From: Pontibacterium sinense
Lineage (GTDB): Bacteria > Pseudomonadota > Gammaproteobacteria > Pseudomonadales > Balneatricaceae
Assembly: GCF_015209595.1 (NCBI RefSeq)
Contig: NZ_JADEYS010000031.1
Location: 1 to 41,532 of the forward strand
Length of the DNA: 41,532 nucleotides
Direction: 5' to 3'
Part shown: in pieces, positions 1 through 9,100 of the stretch
How positions within the stretch are numbered: the first letter of the stretch is position 1
Layout: every line of letters starts with the position of its first letter
Notes under the pieces: generated by a model
What the model was told of the DNA's origin: nothing
Seen by the model: the letters and a program-made list of their open reading frames with translations, nothing else
Databases searched by the model: none
Made by a program: the position numbers and the translations under genes

Positions 1-230
1 TAGGTTGGGTACAGCCTCACCTGACCGGGGAGCTCTATCTAATCAAACAGAGCAGATGGAGAGATACAAGGTTGGGTGGCAACGCGATACCCAACATCGA
101 GATATGAGCGCAGGCTGTGTTGTTGGGAATCGCTGCGCTCGTCCCAACCTACAATATGTGGTTCCCGAATATCATCTATAGATGAGAATTGATCCGTAGG
201 TTGGGTGGAGCAACGCGATACCCAACATGG
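1..230. repeat. REP-like palindromic repeats, left end
   Basis: Several copies of a short imperfect palindrome of the form GGTTGGG..GCAACGCGAT..CCCAAC are scattered here. They lie at 70-96 and 196-228 in one orientation and at 121-152 inverted, with a partial copy at 1-10. The same element recurs at 5818-6120 and 41456-41486. The form is typical of bacterial REP/REPIN elements, which are usually mobilised by a RAYT-type transposase encoded elsewhere. No such transposase is in this window. No gene is supported here. Confidence 0.8.
22..96 (+). repeat. Left copy of window-terminal inverted repeat
   Basis: Bases 22-77 are the exact reverse complement of 41477-41532 (56 bases). After a two-base indel the match continues through the REP palindrome to about base 96. 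The copy consists of a non-REP module of about 48 bases joined to a REP element. It is most simply a dispersed composite repeat at which an assembly would break. Confidence 0.85.
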
Positions 231-373
231 TCGAAGTCGATTTATTTTTGCATTGATCAAAAAATGTTCACTTAAACGCCGTGTTTTCGTCATGAAAGTG
301 CGGCTTTTTTCTGTGGAAAAAGGTAGAATACCGCCTCTTTTTTGTATGCAGACTTTGTAAGCGGAAACTCTAC

Positions 374-940
374 ATGGGTATAAAATCAGATTCCTGGATT
401 CGTAAGATGTCGCAGGAGCACGAAATGATCTCGCCTTTCGAGCCTCAGCAGGTTCGTCACACGGACGGCGGTCGTATCGTCTCTTATGGTACATCCAGCT
501 ACGGCTACGATGTGCGTTGTGCAGATGAGTTCAAGATCTTTACTAACATCAACTCCTCCGTGGTTGATCCAAAAGACTTCGACGAAAACAGCTTTGTTGA
601 TGTGAAGTCTGACGTCTGCATTATCCCGCCAAACTCGTTTGCGCTGGCACGTACGGTTGAGTATTTCAAAATCCCACGTGACGTGCTGACGATCTGCCTG
701 GGTAAAAGCACGTATGCCCGCTGTGGCATCATCGTGAACGTCACCCCTCTGGAACCCGAGTGGGAAGGCCACGTGACACTGGAATTTTCCAACACTACGC
801 CACTGCCCGCTAAAATCTACGCCAATGAAGGTGTAGCGCAGATGTTGTTCCTTGGCGCTGATGAAGTGTGCGAAACCTCTTACCGTGACCGCGACGGCAA
901 ATATCAGGGACAGACCGGCGTTGTAGTTCCTCGTACCTGA
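374..940 (+). CDS. dcd: dCTP deaminase
   Basis: The gene encodes a cytosolic dCTP deaminase, which converts dCTP to dUTP and feeds thymidylate synthesis. The 188-residue product matches the Pseudomonas-type Dcd over its whole length. Visible blocks include [13 protein letters not shown], the GKSTYARCG nucleotide-binding segment, the [18 protein letters not shown] region with the catalytic glutamate, and the C-terminal GKYQGQTGV tail that closes over the nucleotide. The ATG start has GGAA eight bases upstream. About 20 bases separate it from the next gene, so the two may be cotranscribed. Nothing is odd about it. Confidence 0.96.
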   Translation: MGIKSDSWIRKMSQEHEMISPFEPQQVRHTDGGRIVSYGTSSYGYDVRCADEFKIFTNINSSVVDPKDFDENSFVDVKSDVCIIPPNSFALARTVEYFKIPRDVLTICLGKSTYARCGIIVNVTPLEPEWEGHVTLEFSNTTPLPAKIYANEGVAQMLFLGADEVCETSYRDRDGKYQGQTGVVVPRT

Positions 941-960
941 TAACTCTTCTGTATTGATTG

Positions 961-1605
961 ATGAAAGAAACACGTAAAGACATAGTCTCATTCTGGAAGC
1001 AGCTGGAACAAACTATTGACCAGCTGCTGGGCAGTCGCGCGGAAGATCGCTTTGAAGCCGATACATTGCTCAAAGATTACCGCGACCAGCTCCAGAAAAT
1101 CGACCGTAACCTGACTTTCCACTTCGAGCGTGACGATGAGTCCGAAGGCCCGGTGGAGATGATTTTCGGCTGCGACGGATTTCCTGAATCCATCGCTAAC
1201 GTCCTGAGCCTGATCGGTGCTGCACCGGATGTGCAGGGCATTCACTTTAAGGCGTTTAACCATCGCTATGATCCGGTGCCAACACATGTGCACGTGGGTG
1301 ATGAGCTGTGCGAACTGCGTGATTTTTGGTTCAGCCTGCGTGAAGTACGCGGTCGTCTGCATCTGGAGATCTATATGCAGGACGCGCCAAAAGTGCTGGA
1401 TATGGATCCACGCGTAGAAGCGGTGATGATCTTTTTGGATGCATTGATTGGTGAATACGAACTGATGACCCGAATCTGGGCGCTGGATTGGTTCGAGTTG
1501 CCGGTGGCACCGGAAGACTACGGTTTTATTCCGTTAGGACGTTTGCGTGAAGTTTTTGATGAGATCAAAGGCGAATCTGTACCAGTAGGTATCACCCTAC
1601 ATTAA
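961..1605 (+). CDS. Conserved-looking hypothetical protein, 214 aa
   Basis: I do not recognise the family with confidence. The protein is acidic, has no signal peptide or membrane segment, and looks cytosolic. It starts with a charged helical segment (residues 1-55), followed by a mixed alpha/beta body with several Trp and Phe residues. An in-frame TTG lies just before the chosen ATG, and no strong ribosome site is seen for either. It follows dcd by 20 bases and may share its transcript. A 7-bp hairpin just downstream (about 1612-1631) lacks a T-run and is at best a weak terminator. That it is coding is supported by frame length and codon use. Confidence 0.75.
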   Translation: MKETRKDIVSFWKQLEQTIDQLLGSRAEDRFEADTLLKDYRDQLQKIDRNLTFHFERDDESEGPVEMIFGCDGFPESIANVLSLIGAAPDVQGIHFKAFNHRYDPVPTHVHVGDELCELRDFWFSLREVRGRLHLEIYMQDAPKVLDMDPRVEAVMIFLDALIGEYELMTRIWALDWFELPVAPEDYGFIPLGRLREVFDEIKGESVPVGITLH

Positions 1606-1639
1606 ACAAAGGTGAGCTTTCACTCGCCTGAATGATAAA

Positions 1640-1667
1640 CGGCCATCACCCGCGCAAGTGCTGGCCG
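1640..1667 (-). terminator. Possible terminator of the 28-aa ORF
   Basis: On the minus strand CGGCCA pairs with TGGCCG, with three more inner pairs (CAC/GTG). TTTATCATT follows. It lies just downstream of the small minus-strand ORF at 1676-1762. The stem is short, so support is moderate. Confidence 0.45.
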
Positions 1668-1675
1668 CTCTTCCT

Positions 1676-1762
1676 TCAATTATCCGACAGGATATAAATC
1701 GTCCCTTCGCCTTCTTGTACTTCAATGGTATCGGCTGATGAATTGCAGATCAGATCGTGCAT
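1676..1762 (-). CDS. Small ORF, 28 aa, unknown function
   Basis: An ATG with an excellent ribosome site (GGAGGGAG, about seven bases before the start) opens a 28-residue frame ending in TGA. The peptide begins MHDLIC and ends IYILSDN. It is acidic and carries one cysteine at position 6. No signal peptide or membrane segment is visible. A hairpin followed by TTTAT lies just downstream. It sits alone on the minus strand between two plus-strand genes. The strong Shine-Dalgarno and the terminator argue that it is translated, but the length alone proves nothing and I recognise no family. Confidence 0.5.
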   Translation of the reverse strand: MHDLICNSSADTIEVQEGEGTIYILSDN

Positions 1763-1934
1763 TGAAACTCCCTCCGTGAAAAATTTTGTAATGTGCCACA
1801 CTGAATTAATCGGCCATACTCAAAGAAAGATTAGGGCCAGATTACGACCTCTGTTAATCTGGCAGCATCTGTGGATAAGCGCCTTCGATCGGTAAGTGGG
1901 TGTATCTGCAGGTTTCGAAACCTGAGGAGCTACA

Positions 1935-2735
1935 ATGAGCGGTTTGCTGACACAGATTCTGGATGATGTACGTGTGGAGTATCTGGAGCGGATGCGGGAA
2001 AACGGTTTTACCCAACCTTATTTGACTGCTGAGCAACTCTGTCATGAAAAGTTATTTCTGGACACCGATCTGCTGGCCAGAATTATCGATCAGGACCCAA
2101 CCCTACTGGCGGCGCGTGCTGGTAACCTGATTTTGAATAAGCAGGAACGTGAGAACCCGTCCGTAGGCGTGATTATTTGCGGCAATATACTGGCAGCGGC
2201 GTTAGAGGGTTTGTTGTCGGTTGCGGTAGATCACGACTGGATTGAAGTGGATGAAAGCGAGAATCTTCTCGTTGATGAGGAAGAGCTGAATCAGGATACC
2301 CAGTACCCAATACTGGTGGATTTCAGCCAATCCGAAATTGCCCGCCAAAATCTTACCAAGCCGGGAATCAGCGAGCTGAGTAAGTTGTTTGGCAGCGCAG
2401 AAGAAGCCTATCTCCGAGCATTGAAGCAGTGTTCCAGTGATGCTTACCAGAAGGCCCTGCAGATCTCTTCGGATTACTCGGTGTTTGCCCCACAGGATAT
2501 TGCTCCGTTAGTGATGGAAAATCCATTGCTGCTGGGTTTGCGTCCGGATGACCTGATCGATGAAGATCTGTTTGAGGGTGATCCGCCAGCAGGTCTGATT
2601 ATCAGCAGTCACCTGACCCGTATGTTGCTCAGTGAGTTGCTGGAACTCGGTGCGAAAGAAGGGGTGTTGGCGGTAGATAGCCACGGAAATGTGATTATCC
2701 CTGCTGATCCTGACGAGAAAACCATTCTTCACTAA
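1935..2735 (+). CDS. Hypothetical acidic protein with internal duplication
   Basis: I do not recognise this 266-residue protein. It is acidic, with no signal peptide or membrane helix. It contains two similar halves, about residues 41-117 and 183-260. Each has a D(L/I)xxLA(R/P)-like helix and a D/N-P-x-L-L motif, then a (V/L)II..(N/H)(I/L)...L..LL stretch, and ends in a V-D-x-x-x-N turn. This points to an ancient tandem duplication of a roughly 80-residue unit. The ATG is preceded by TGAGGAG at good spacing. The gene runs convergently into the GGDEF-EAL gene, with no clear terminator in the 25-base gap. Confidence 0.8.
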   Translation: MSGLLTQILDDVRVEYLERMRENGFTQPYLTAEQLCHEKLFLDTDLLARIIDQDPTLLAARAGNLILNKQERENPSVGVIICGNILAAALEGLLSVAVDHDWIEVDESENLLVDEEELNQDTQYPILVDFSQSEIARQNLTKPGISELSKLFGSAEEAYLRALKQCSSDAYQKALQISSDYSVFAPQDIAPLVMENPLLLGLRPDDLIDEDLFEGDPPAGLIISSHLTRMLLSELLELGAKEGVLAVDSHGNVIIPADPDEKTILH

Positions 2736-2760
2736 TCGTTAGATACGCTGCCGAGCTTGA

Positions 2761-5604
2761 TCATGGGACACTGATGTAATCCAGAATGGTGCTTGCAGGG
2801 GGGTTGGTATCTACTTCAAAGCTTCGCTCTCTAAGTGCCGGTATCTCACTCGCAGGTACCGGACGTGAGAAAAGATAGCCCTGATAAAGCTCGCAGCCGT
2901 AACTGCGCATCAGGGCCTGTTGTTCATTGGTTTCGACGCCTTCTGCGATCACTTTCAAATTGAGATTGTGGGCCATTGAGATAATGGTTCGACAGATCAT
3001 GGCATCATCAGGATCATTGGTGATGTCATTCACAAACGAGCGATCAATCTTCAGCTTATCCAGTGGAAAACGTTTCAGATAACTCAGGCTGGAATAGCCG
3101 GTGCCAAAGTCATCGATGCTGATCTGCAGTCCCTGCTCAGACAGTTGCTTCAGGGTTTTGATCGTTTCCTCGGCATTGCGCATGATCATGCTTTCAGTCA
3201 ACTCCAGGTCCAGTCGTTCTGGCTGGATGCCGCAGCGCTTTATGATCTGACAAACGTCGCTCACGAAATCAGGTTGTTGAACCTGAAGTGCTGAAAGGTT
3301 AACCGATACTACAAAGCCATCCATGCCCTGATCGGTCCAGGCTCTCAGTTGTTGGCAGGCGCTTTCTAGCACCCAGCGGCCGATGTCGACGATCAACCCT
3401 GTTTCCTCTGCAAGCGGAATGAATGCGTCTGGTGGAATGATCCCTTTTTCAGGATGTATCCAGCGAATCAGGGCTTCTGCCCCAATCATTTTGTTGCTGC
3501 TGACATCAACCTGAGGCTGATAGTACAGTTGGAACTGCTGTTGTTTGAGCGCGTGATGTAGGGCGTTTTCGAGTCCAATACGTTCCTGCAGAGTGTCGTC
3601 GATACCGCGGGTGAAAAACTGGGAGCAGTTCCGCCCGTTGTCTTTTGCATGGTACATGGCGGCATCGGCATTCTTCATCAGCTCAATCGCACTCTTACCG
3701 TCGTTGGGGTAAAGCGCAATGCCAATGCTGGGGGTGATGTACACGTCCTGCAGGGCAAGCTGAATTTCCTGCTGAAATTCGGTATGTATTCGGTCGATGA
3801 TGTGATTCACATCGCTTACGTTCTGGATGTTGTCTAATATGATCACGAACTCATCGCCGCCTAAGCGTGCGACCGTATCTGAGTGTTTAATCACCTCATG
3901 CAACTTATTGGCGACCTGAATCAGGAGCTGATCACCCTCATGGTGACCCAGTGAGTCATTAATGTGTTTAAATCGATCGAGATCGATAAACAGAACAGCC
4001 AGCTGGCTGTCGTTCAGTGAGGCGTTTTTAACGGCTTGCTCCAGACGTTCCTCCAACAATGCGCGGTTGGGTAATCCGGTCAGAGAGTCGTGCAACGCCA
4101 TGTGTTTAACCCGTTCCTCGGCGATTCTTCGTTCGCTTATCTCAAGGTGCAGGTTTTCCACCACAGCGGCCAGTGCTTCTGTGCGTTCTTCTACCCGTTG
4201 TTCCAGTTCCTCATGGGCTTTGGCTAACGCAGCATCGGCTTCCTTGCGTTCGGTGATATCCATGGTGATCCAGATTGAGCCCTGATCCAGATCGGATGGA
4301 TTGATGGCTTTACTGCGTACGTCACACCAAAGTGGAGAACCATCTTTGCGGGACAGTAGCATTTCGCCTCTGAACACGTTGCCTTCCGAGAGTGGTTCGT
4401 AGCAGTCAGCGCCGGCTTTTAGCCAATCTGCCTCGGACAGGTACCATTGTCTGGAGCAGCTGCCTTTCAGCTCGCCTTCGTTGTAGCCAAAAATCTCTTC
4501 AAAGCGGCGATTGCAGTGAGTGACTTTACGGTTTTTGAGGAACACGATGCCAACCATCGCATGATCCAGAATCAGCTGATGTTCGTGCAGTAAGGTTTTC
4601 AGGGTGTGGTTGGCGTGTACGTAGTCATTGATATCTTCGACTATCCAGATATAGCCAAGGTCTGGGTTTTCAGGGGATATCATTTTTCCACGGATCTGAG
4701 ACCAGAACAGAGAGCCGTTCTTACGCTTCATCCTCAAGCGGCGCTGGAACAATGTTCCTTCCTTCAATTGAGGATAAGCCGAGTTTCCGATGGCGTAATA
4801 TTCTTGGGTATCGGGATACAACATAGCGCTGCTCTGTCCGATCAGTTCAGTCGCCTGATAGCCATAAATTTCCGCGAAGGTGCTGTTACAACGGACGATT
4901 TGGCGGGGGCTATTGGGAAAGTCTTTGGTAAAGCAGACCCCTGTGCCTGCGTGCTCAAAAAGGACCTGTTGTTCGAGTAGGGTGTCTCTATAGCGCTCGT
5001 TTGTGCGTGCAAGGGGATCGATATCCGTCTCACGCATCTGATACAGCCAGCGTGTTGCGGAAACGTAGAACTTAGTTATTTGAATGAGGTGCCAGCGCTC
5101 CCCCTGAACAGTATGGACGCGATAAACACCTTCGCTATAGTCGGTCAGGTCTACCTGCTCTAATGCGGAGTGAGCCTCTTCGACATCAACAAAGCGATCA
5201 GTGATGCGTGATTCGCTCGTATTAAAAGTGAGCTGAGCAAGGTCAGAACGCTCGATAAGATAACCGGATTGATCATAGGACGAGATCAGGTTGTTTTGGT
5301 CAAATACCGTCGGTGTTTCATGCGCTTTGCATTCAGTCGTATCACGGAGTTTTTCTGTGATGAGATACGTTGAATCAGATAGTCTTTCGGCTTGAAAACA
5401 CCGAATTTCGTGGTTTTCGGTAGATAAGCTAAAAGGTTGGTCGAGGTCCAGCGCCTGCTGGAGTTTGCTTAATCGTTGGGGAGTAAGGTGACTGAAACAG
5501 GTTTTCTCATCAAGGTTCCAGAAGCGACGCGCAGCTCGGTTACCCCATTGAATTTCCAGTTTCTCGGTGCTGTAGGCCCAGATCGCGATATCAGTTGACT
5601 GCAT
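2761..5604 (-). CDS. PAS-PAS-PAS-GGDEF-EAL cyclic-di-GMP protein
   Basis: This 947-residue signalling protein should make and/or break cyclic-di-GMP. It has a divergent PAS-like segment at about 5-90 and two clear PAS/PAC domains (about 205-330 and 340-455, each ending in an IxxDI-type motif). A coiled-coil linker (about 455-500) precedes a GGDEF domain with an intact GGDEF at 582-586. The EAL domain has an intact EAL at 710-712 and the later DDFGTGYSSL loop. No membrane helix is seen, so the sensor is cytosolic. The allosteric RxxD inhibitory site before GGDEF reads KHSD, so product inhibition may be lost. Both catalytic motifs look active. Ligand and direction of net activity cannot be read from the sequence. 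Confidence 0.95.
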   Translation of the reverse strand: MQSTDIAIWAYSTEKLEIQWGNRAARRFWNLDEKTCFSHLTPQRLSKLQQALDLDQPFSLSTENHEIRCFQAERLSDSTYLITEKLRDTTECKAHETPTVFDQNNLISSYDQSGYLIERSDLAQLTFNTSESRITDRFVDVEEAHSALEQVDLTDYSEGVYRVHTVQGERWHLIQITKFYVSATRWLYQMRETDIDPLARTNERYRDTLLEQQVLFEHAGTGVCFTKDFPNSPRQIVRCNSTFAEIYGYQATELIGQSSAMLYPDTQEYYAIGNSAYPQLKEGTLFQRRLRMKRKNGSLFWSQIRGKMISPENPDLGYIWIVEDINDYVHANHTLKTLLHEHQLILDHAMVGIVFLKNRKVTHCNRRFEEIFGYNEGELKGSCSRQWYLSEADWLKAGADCYEPLSEGNVFRGEMLLSRKDGSPLWCDVRSKAINPSDLDQGSIWITMDITERKEADAALAKAHEELEQRVEERTEALAAVVENLHLEISERRIAEERVKHMALHDSLTGLPNRALLEERLEQAVKNASLNDSQLAVLFIDLDRFKHINDSLGHHEGDQLLIQVANKLHEVIKHSDTVARLGGDEFVIILDNIQNVSDVNHIIDRIHTEFQQEIQLALQDVYITPSIGIALYPNDGKSAIELMKNADAAMYHAKDNGRNCSQFFTRGIDDTLQERIGLENALHHALKQQQFQLYYQPQVDVSSNKMIGAEALIRWIHPEKGIIPPDAFIPLAEETGLIVDIGRWVLESACQQLRAWTDQGMDGFVVSVNLSALQVQQPDFVSDVCQIIKRCGIQPERLDLELTESMIMRNAEETIKTLKQLSEQGLQISIDDFGTGYSSLSYLKRFPLDKLKIDRSFVNDITNDPDDAMICRTIISMAHNLNLKVIAEGVETNEQQALMRSYGCELYQGYLFSRPVPASEIPALRERSFEVDTNPPASTILDYISVP

Positions 5605-5817
5605 ATATCCCGTGGTGAGTTGCTCTACGGATAGAGCGTTTCACATGCTTTTTATTCTTATAGTTTAATGACCATGTTCTTACGGTGTAGGTACTCAAGT
5701 ATATGATTCATTAGTCTATGGATGATTATTTAAAGTGTATCGTGATTGATTTTTGGCGGGCGTAATCGTGAAGCAGCTGAGTGGAGCAAAGTGCTGTGTG
5801 TTGCTATTAGATGGGTT
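5605..5817. other. Upstream region of the GGDEF-EAL gene
   Basis: This AT-rich stretch contains no ORF I can support and no convincing promoter. It separates the minus-strand GGDEF-EAL start from the REP array. Confidence 0.5.
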
Positions 5818-6120
5818 TGTTGGGAATCGCTACGCTCGTCCCAACCTACGGGGATTTATCGAAATCGGTGGTAGGTTGGGTTGAGCAACGCGATACCCAA
5901 CATAAGGTGTGCCGGAATCGGTGTGTGTAGGTTGGGACGAGCAACGCGATACCCCACATAAAGTGTGTCGAGATCGGTGTGTAGGTTGGGTTGAGCAGCG
6001 CAATCCCCAACATAAGGTGTTTCGAAATCGGTGTGTAGGTTGGGACGAGCAACGCGATTCCCAACGTAAGGTGTTTCGAAATCGGCGTGTAGGTTGGGAC
6101 GAGCAACGCGATTCCCAACG
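5818..6120. repeat. REP-like array, six palindromes, 54-bp period
   Basis: One inverted copy (5818-5849) is followed by five direct copies at 5871, 5927, 5981, 6035 and 6089, so the period is 54-56 bases. Each unit is an imperfect palindrome, GTAGGTTGGG..GAGCAACGCGAT..CCCAAC, plus a spacer containing AAGGTGTTTCGAAATCGG. It lies beyond the terminator of the RND operon, where it disrupts nothing. It is a REP/REPIN-type array, not a CRISPR, because the whole period repeats and no unique spacers exist. Confidence 0.88.
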
Positions 6121-6141
6121 CGTTGATACGATACACAATAA

Positions 6142-6168
6142 AAAATGGCCGGGGTTACCGGCCATTTT
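6142..6168 (-). terminator. Rho-independent terminator of the second RND operon
   Basis: A perfect 11-bp stem (AAAATGGCCGG/CCGGCCATTTT) with a five-base loop is followed on the minus strand by a T-rich tail. It lies 20 bases beyond the RND stop codon. Confidence 0.85.
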
Positions 6169-6188
6169 GAGTGTTTCTGGACATAAGG

Positions 6189-9100
6189 TCAGGCTTCAGC
6201 TTTCACCGCTTTAACCCGAAACATCACGGCATACAGCGCCGGTACAAACGCGAGGGTGAGAATCGAGCCAACCGCGAGGCCTGAGATCATCACAACACCC
6301 AGCGAGCGCCAGAGTTCGCCGCCAAAGACAGCCAGCGGGATCAGGCCCAGAATCGTCGTGAGGGTGGTGATCAGGATCGGACGCAGGCGTTCGGCGCAGG
6401 CGTTGACGATGGCATCAAATCCTTGCTCACCCTGGCCGTAGCCTAGCTCTATCCTATCGATCAACACGATGCCGTTATTGATGATGATCCCTGCCAGACT
6501 GAACACACCCAGCATGCCGTTAAAGTCGAACACCGTACCGCTGGCGAGCAGGCCAGCGCTGGCGCCGATCAGCACCAGCGGGATTGTCAGCATGATGATG
6601 GCCGGGCGGCGGAAGGAGTTAAACTGCCATACAAGTAACACCACGATCAATGCGAGGCAGTGCGGCATGTAAGCGAAGAGGGCGGAGTTCGCTTCCTCGG
6701 AACCCTTAATTTCCCCTGCCAGTTCAATCTCATACCCGGCCGGCAGATTGAGTCCGTCGAGCGTGCTTTGCATCTTCGCGTGAAGCTCTTTGGCGCTCAG
6801 CGATTCATGCTTGCCTGAGATCACCATCGTCCGTTTCTGATTCAGGTGTTTGATGCGGCTGGGTTGAACCTCGCCGAGAAAATCAGCCACCTGAATCAAA
6901 GGTACCGGCGTGCTTTGGCTGGTGGAGTAAAGCTCAAGTGTGCGTAGGCGGTCCAGGTCATTACGTTGCTGGTCACCACGCAGCAGGATTGGGATGCTCT
7001 GATCGCCTTCCCGATAGTCACTCACCTTCACGCCTTTGTAGTAGGCGTTCAGTGCGCGTGCGATCTCTTCCGAGGTAACGCCTGCACGGCGGGCGCGGGC
7101 CTGGTCGATCTCTACGCGAACTTTAATGGTGGGTGTTTCCCAGTCATTCTTGATGTTCTGACTGCCATCAATTGCCCTGAAACCAGACTCAATTTGACTG
7201 CCCAGTTGAGAAAGAGTGCCGATGTTGTCGCCTTTGATCCGATATTCCACCAGACCTTTCTCGGTAGTGGAGAGCCACATCTTCTTGGCAGTGCCGTCGG
7301 CTTCTGGCAGTTGCTGTTTGATATAGCGGTTGGTGCGCTCGACAACCGGATCGACTGGTTGGCCTTCCTCTATGTTCACGACCAAAAAGGCCTTGCTTGG
7401 ATCGGGATCAACCGGTTCAAGCGCGAGGAAAAAGCGCGGTCCACCGCTGGCGATGTAGGCGATGTTGCTGCTGACTTCGGGGTTTTCCGTATCGTTGTCG
7501 AGCCACGTAGCGAGTCGGCGTGTCACTGCGAGTGTTTCGTCGGTGGTACTGCCAGCGGGTAGGTTTATGTAGATCAGGAACTGATTACGATCTGATCCGG
7601 CCATGAGTTGCTGGTCGATAAACTTAAAGCCATAGAGTGCAACAACCAGAATACCGACCATCAGGCCGATAAAGCTGAGGCGGAAGCGCAGTACGGTTTC
7701 AACCAGCTTGCGGTAACCGGTCACAAAGCCGTGTTCTGCTTTAGTGTCTTCCTGTTGTGCGGTGGCATCCTGTTCAGGCAGAAACCAGTAGCAGAGGCAT
7801 GGGATGGCAAAGATCGCCAGGAACCATGACGAGAGCAGGGTGGTAATAATGACCTGGCTGAGTGAGCGCAGATACTCACCCATCACATCCTCGGCCAGCA
7901 TCAGAGGCATAAAGGCCAGAATGGTGGTCAGAGATGAGGTGAGCAGAGGTACTCCCAGTGACTGTGAGGCGCTGATAGCAGCATCACGGCGGTTTTCGCC
8001 CAGTCCGAGCCGGCGCTTAATGTCTTCGGCGATCACGATACCGTTATCAACCAACAAGCCCAGCGAGATGATGATGGCGGCAATCGACATCCGTTGCAGC
8101 GGGATATTCAGCGCACCCATCGCCAGCAGCGACAGCAGAATCGCGAGCGGGACCAGTGAGCCGACGATCAAGCCGGTGCGCAGGCCAAGGAATATCATGA
8201 CCACGGCCAGTACGATACCAATCGTCTGATAAAGGTTGCTGGTGGCACCGTCGATCGCCTTTTGCACCATCACCGGCTGGTAGGTCGCAAAGGACAGTTC
8301 AACACCTAGCGGAACCTGCTGCTGCATCTTTGTGGTGAGCTGTTGTACGGCCGTATCAAATTCGAAGATATTGGCGTTGGCAACCATCGCAACCGATAAC
8401 ACCACGGCTTCGCGATTGTTGTAATAAGCAGGCTGGCTGAGTGGTTCGACATATCCGCGACGAATGTTCACCAAATCCTGCAGGTAAACGAACTCGGTAT
8501 CGCTGGTGGCAATGGTGAGTAGCTTAATATCGTCGATGGATTCGAAGTTACCGGATGGCTCAATCGTAATGGTCACACCATCGGCGTCGATATCGCCACC
8601 GGGCAGAATGATGTTCTGTTTGCTCAGCGCCTGCGTGATCTGTGACGGTGAAATTTTGTAGTGGCTGAGGCGAACCGGGTCCATCTCCAGCCAGACACGC
8701 TCTTCTTGCAGGCCGAGAATATCAACCCGCGACACGGCGTCCAGCGCGCTGTACTCATCCTGCAGATCTTCAGCGATGACCCGCATATCCGCCATGGTGA
8801 AGTGATCGCCAACAATCGCGACGGTAGCTGACGCGGTACGGCCAAAGTCATCGTTCACGTACGGACCTTGCGCATCGCTGGGCAGTTCGCGCTTGATGTC
8901 ATTCATCTTGTTGCGCAGATCCTGCCAGATCGGATCCAGTTCAAAATACTGGTCATCCAGCTCCACGTTGATCACCGACTGACCGGTGGTGGAGGTACTG
9001 CGGATCTCCTTCACTTCCGGAATCTGTTTCAGCGAGCGTTCGAGCGGTTTGGTAATCAGGTTTTCGATGCGTTCTGGACTGAGACCGGGCATGCGAGTGG

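Noticed and set aside
386-991. A 201-codon minus-strand frame opposite dcd
   Set aside because: dcd is certain on the other strand, and the antisense product has no family resemblance or start signals.
5871-6120. Regular direct repeats that could suggest a CRISPR array
   Set aside because: The spacers are also repeated, the unit is a REP palindrome found elsewhere in the window, and no cas gene is near.
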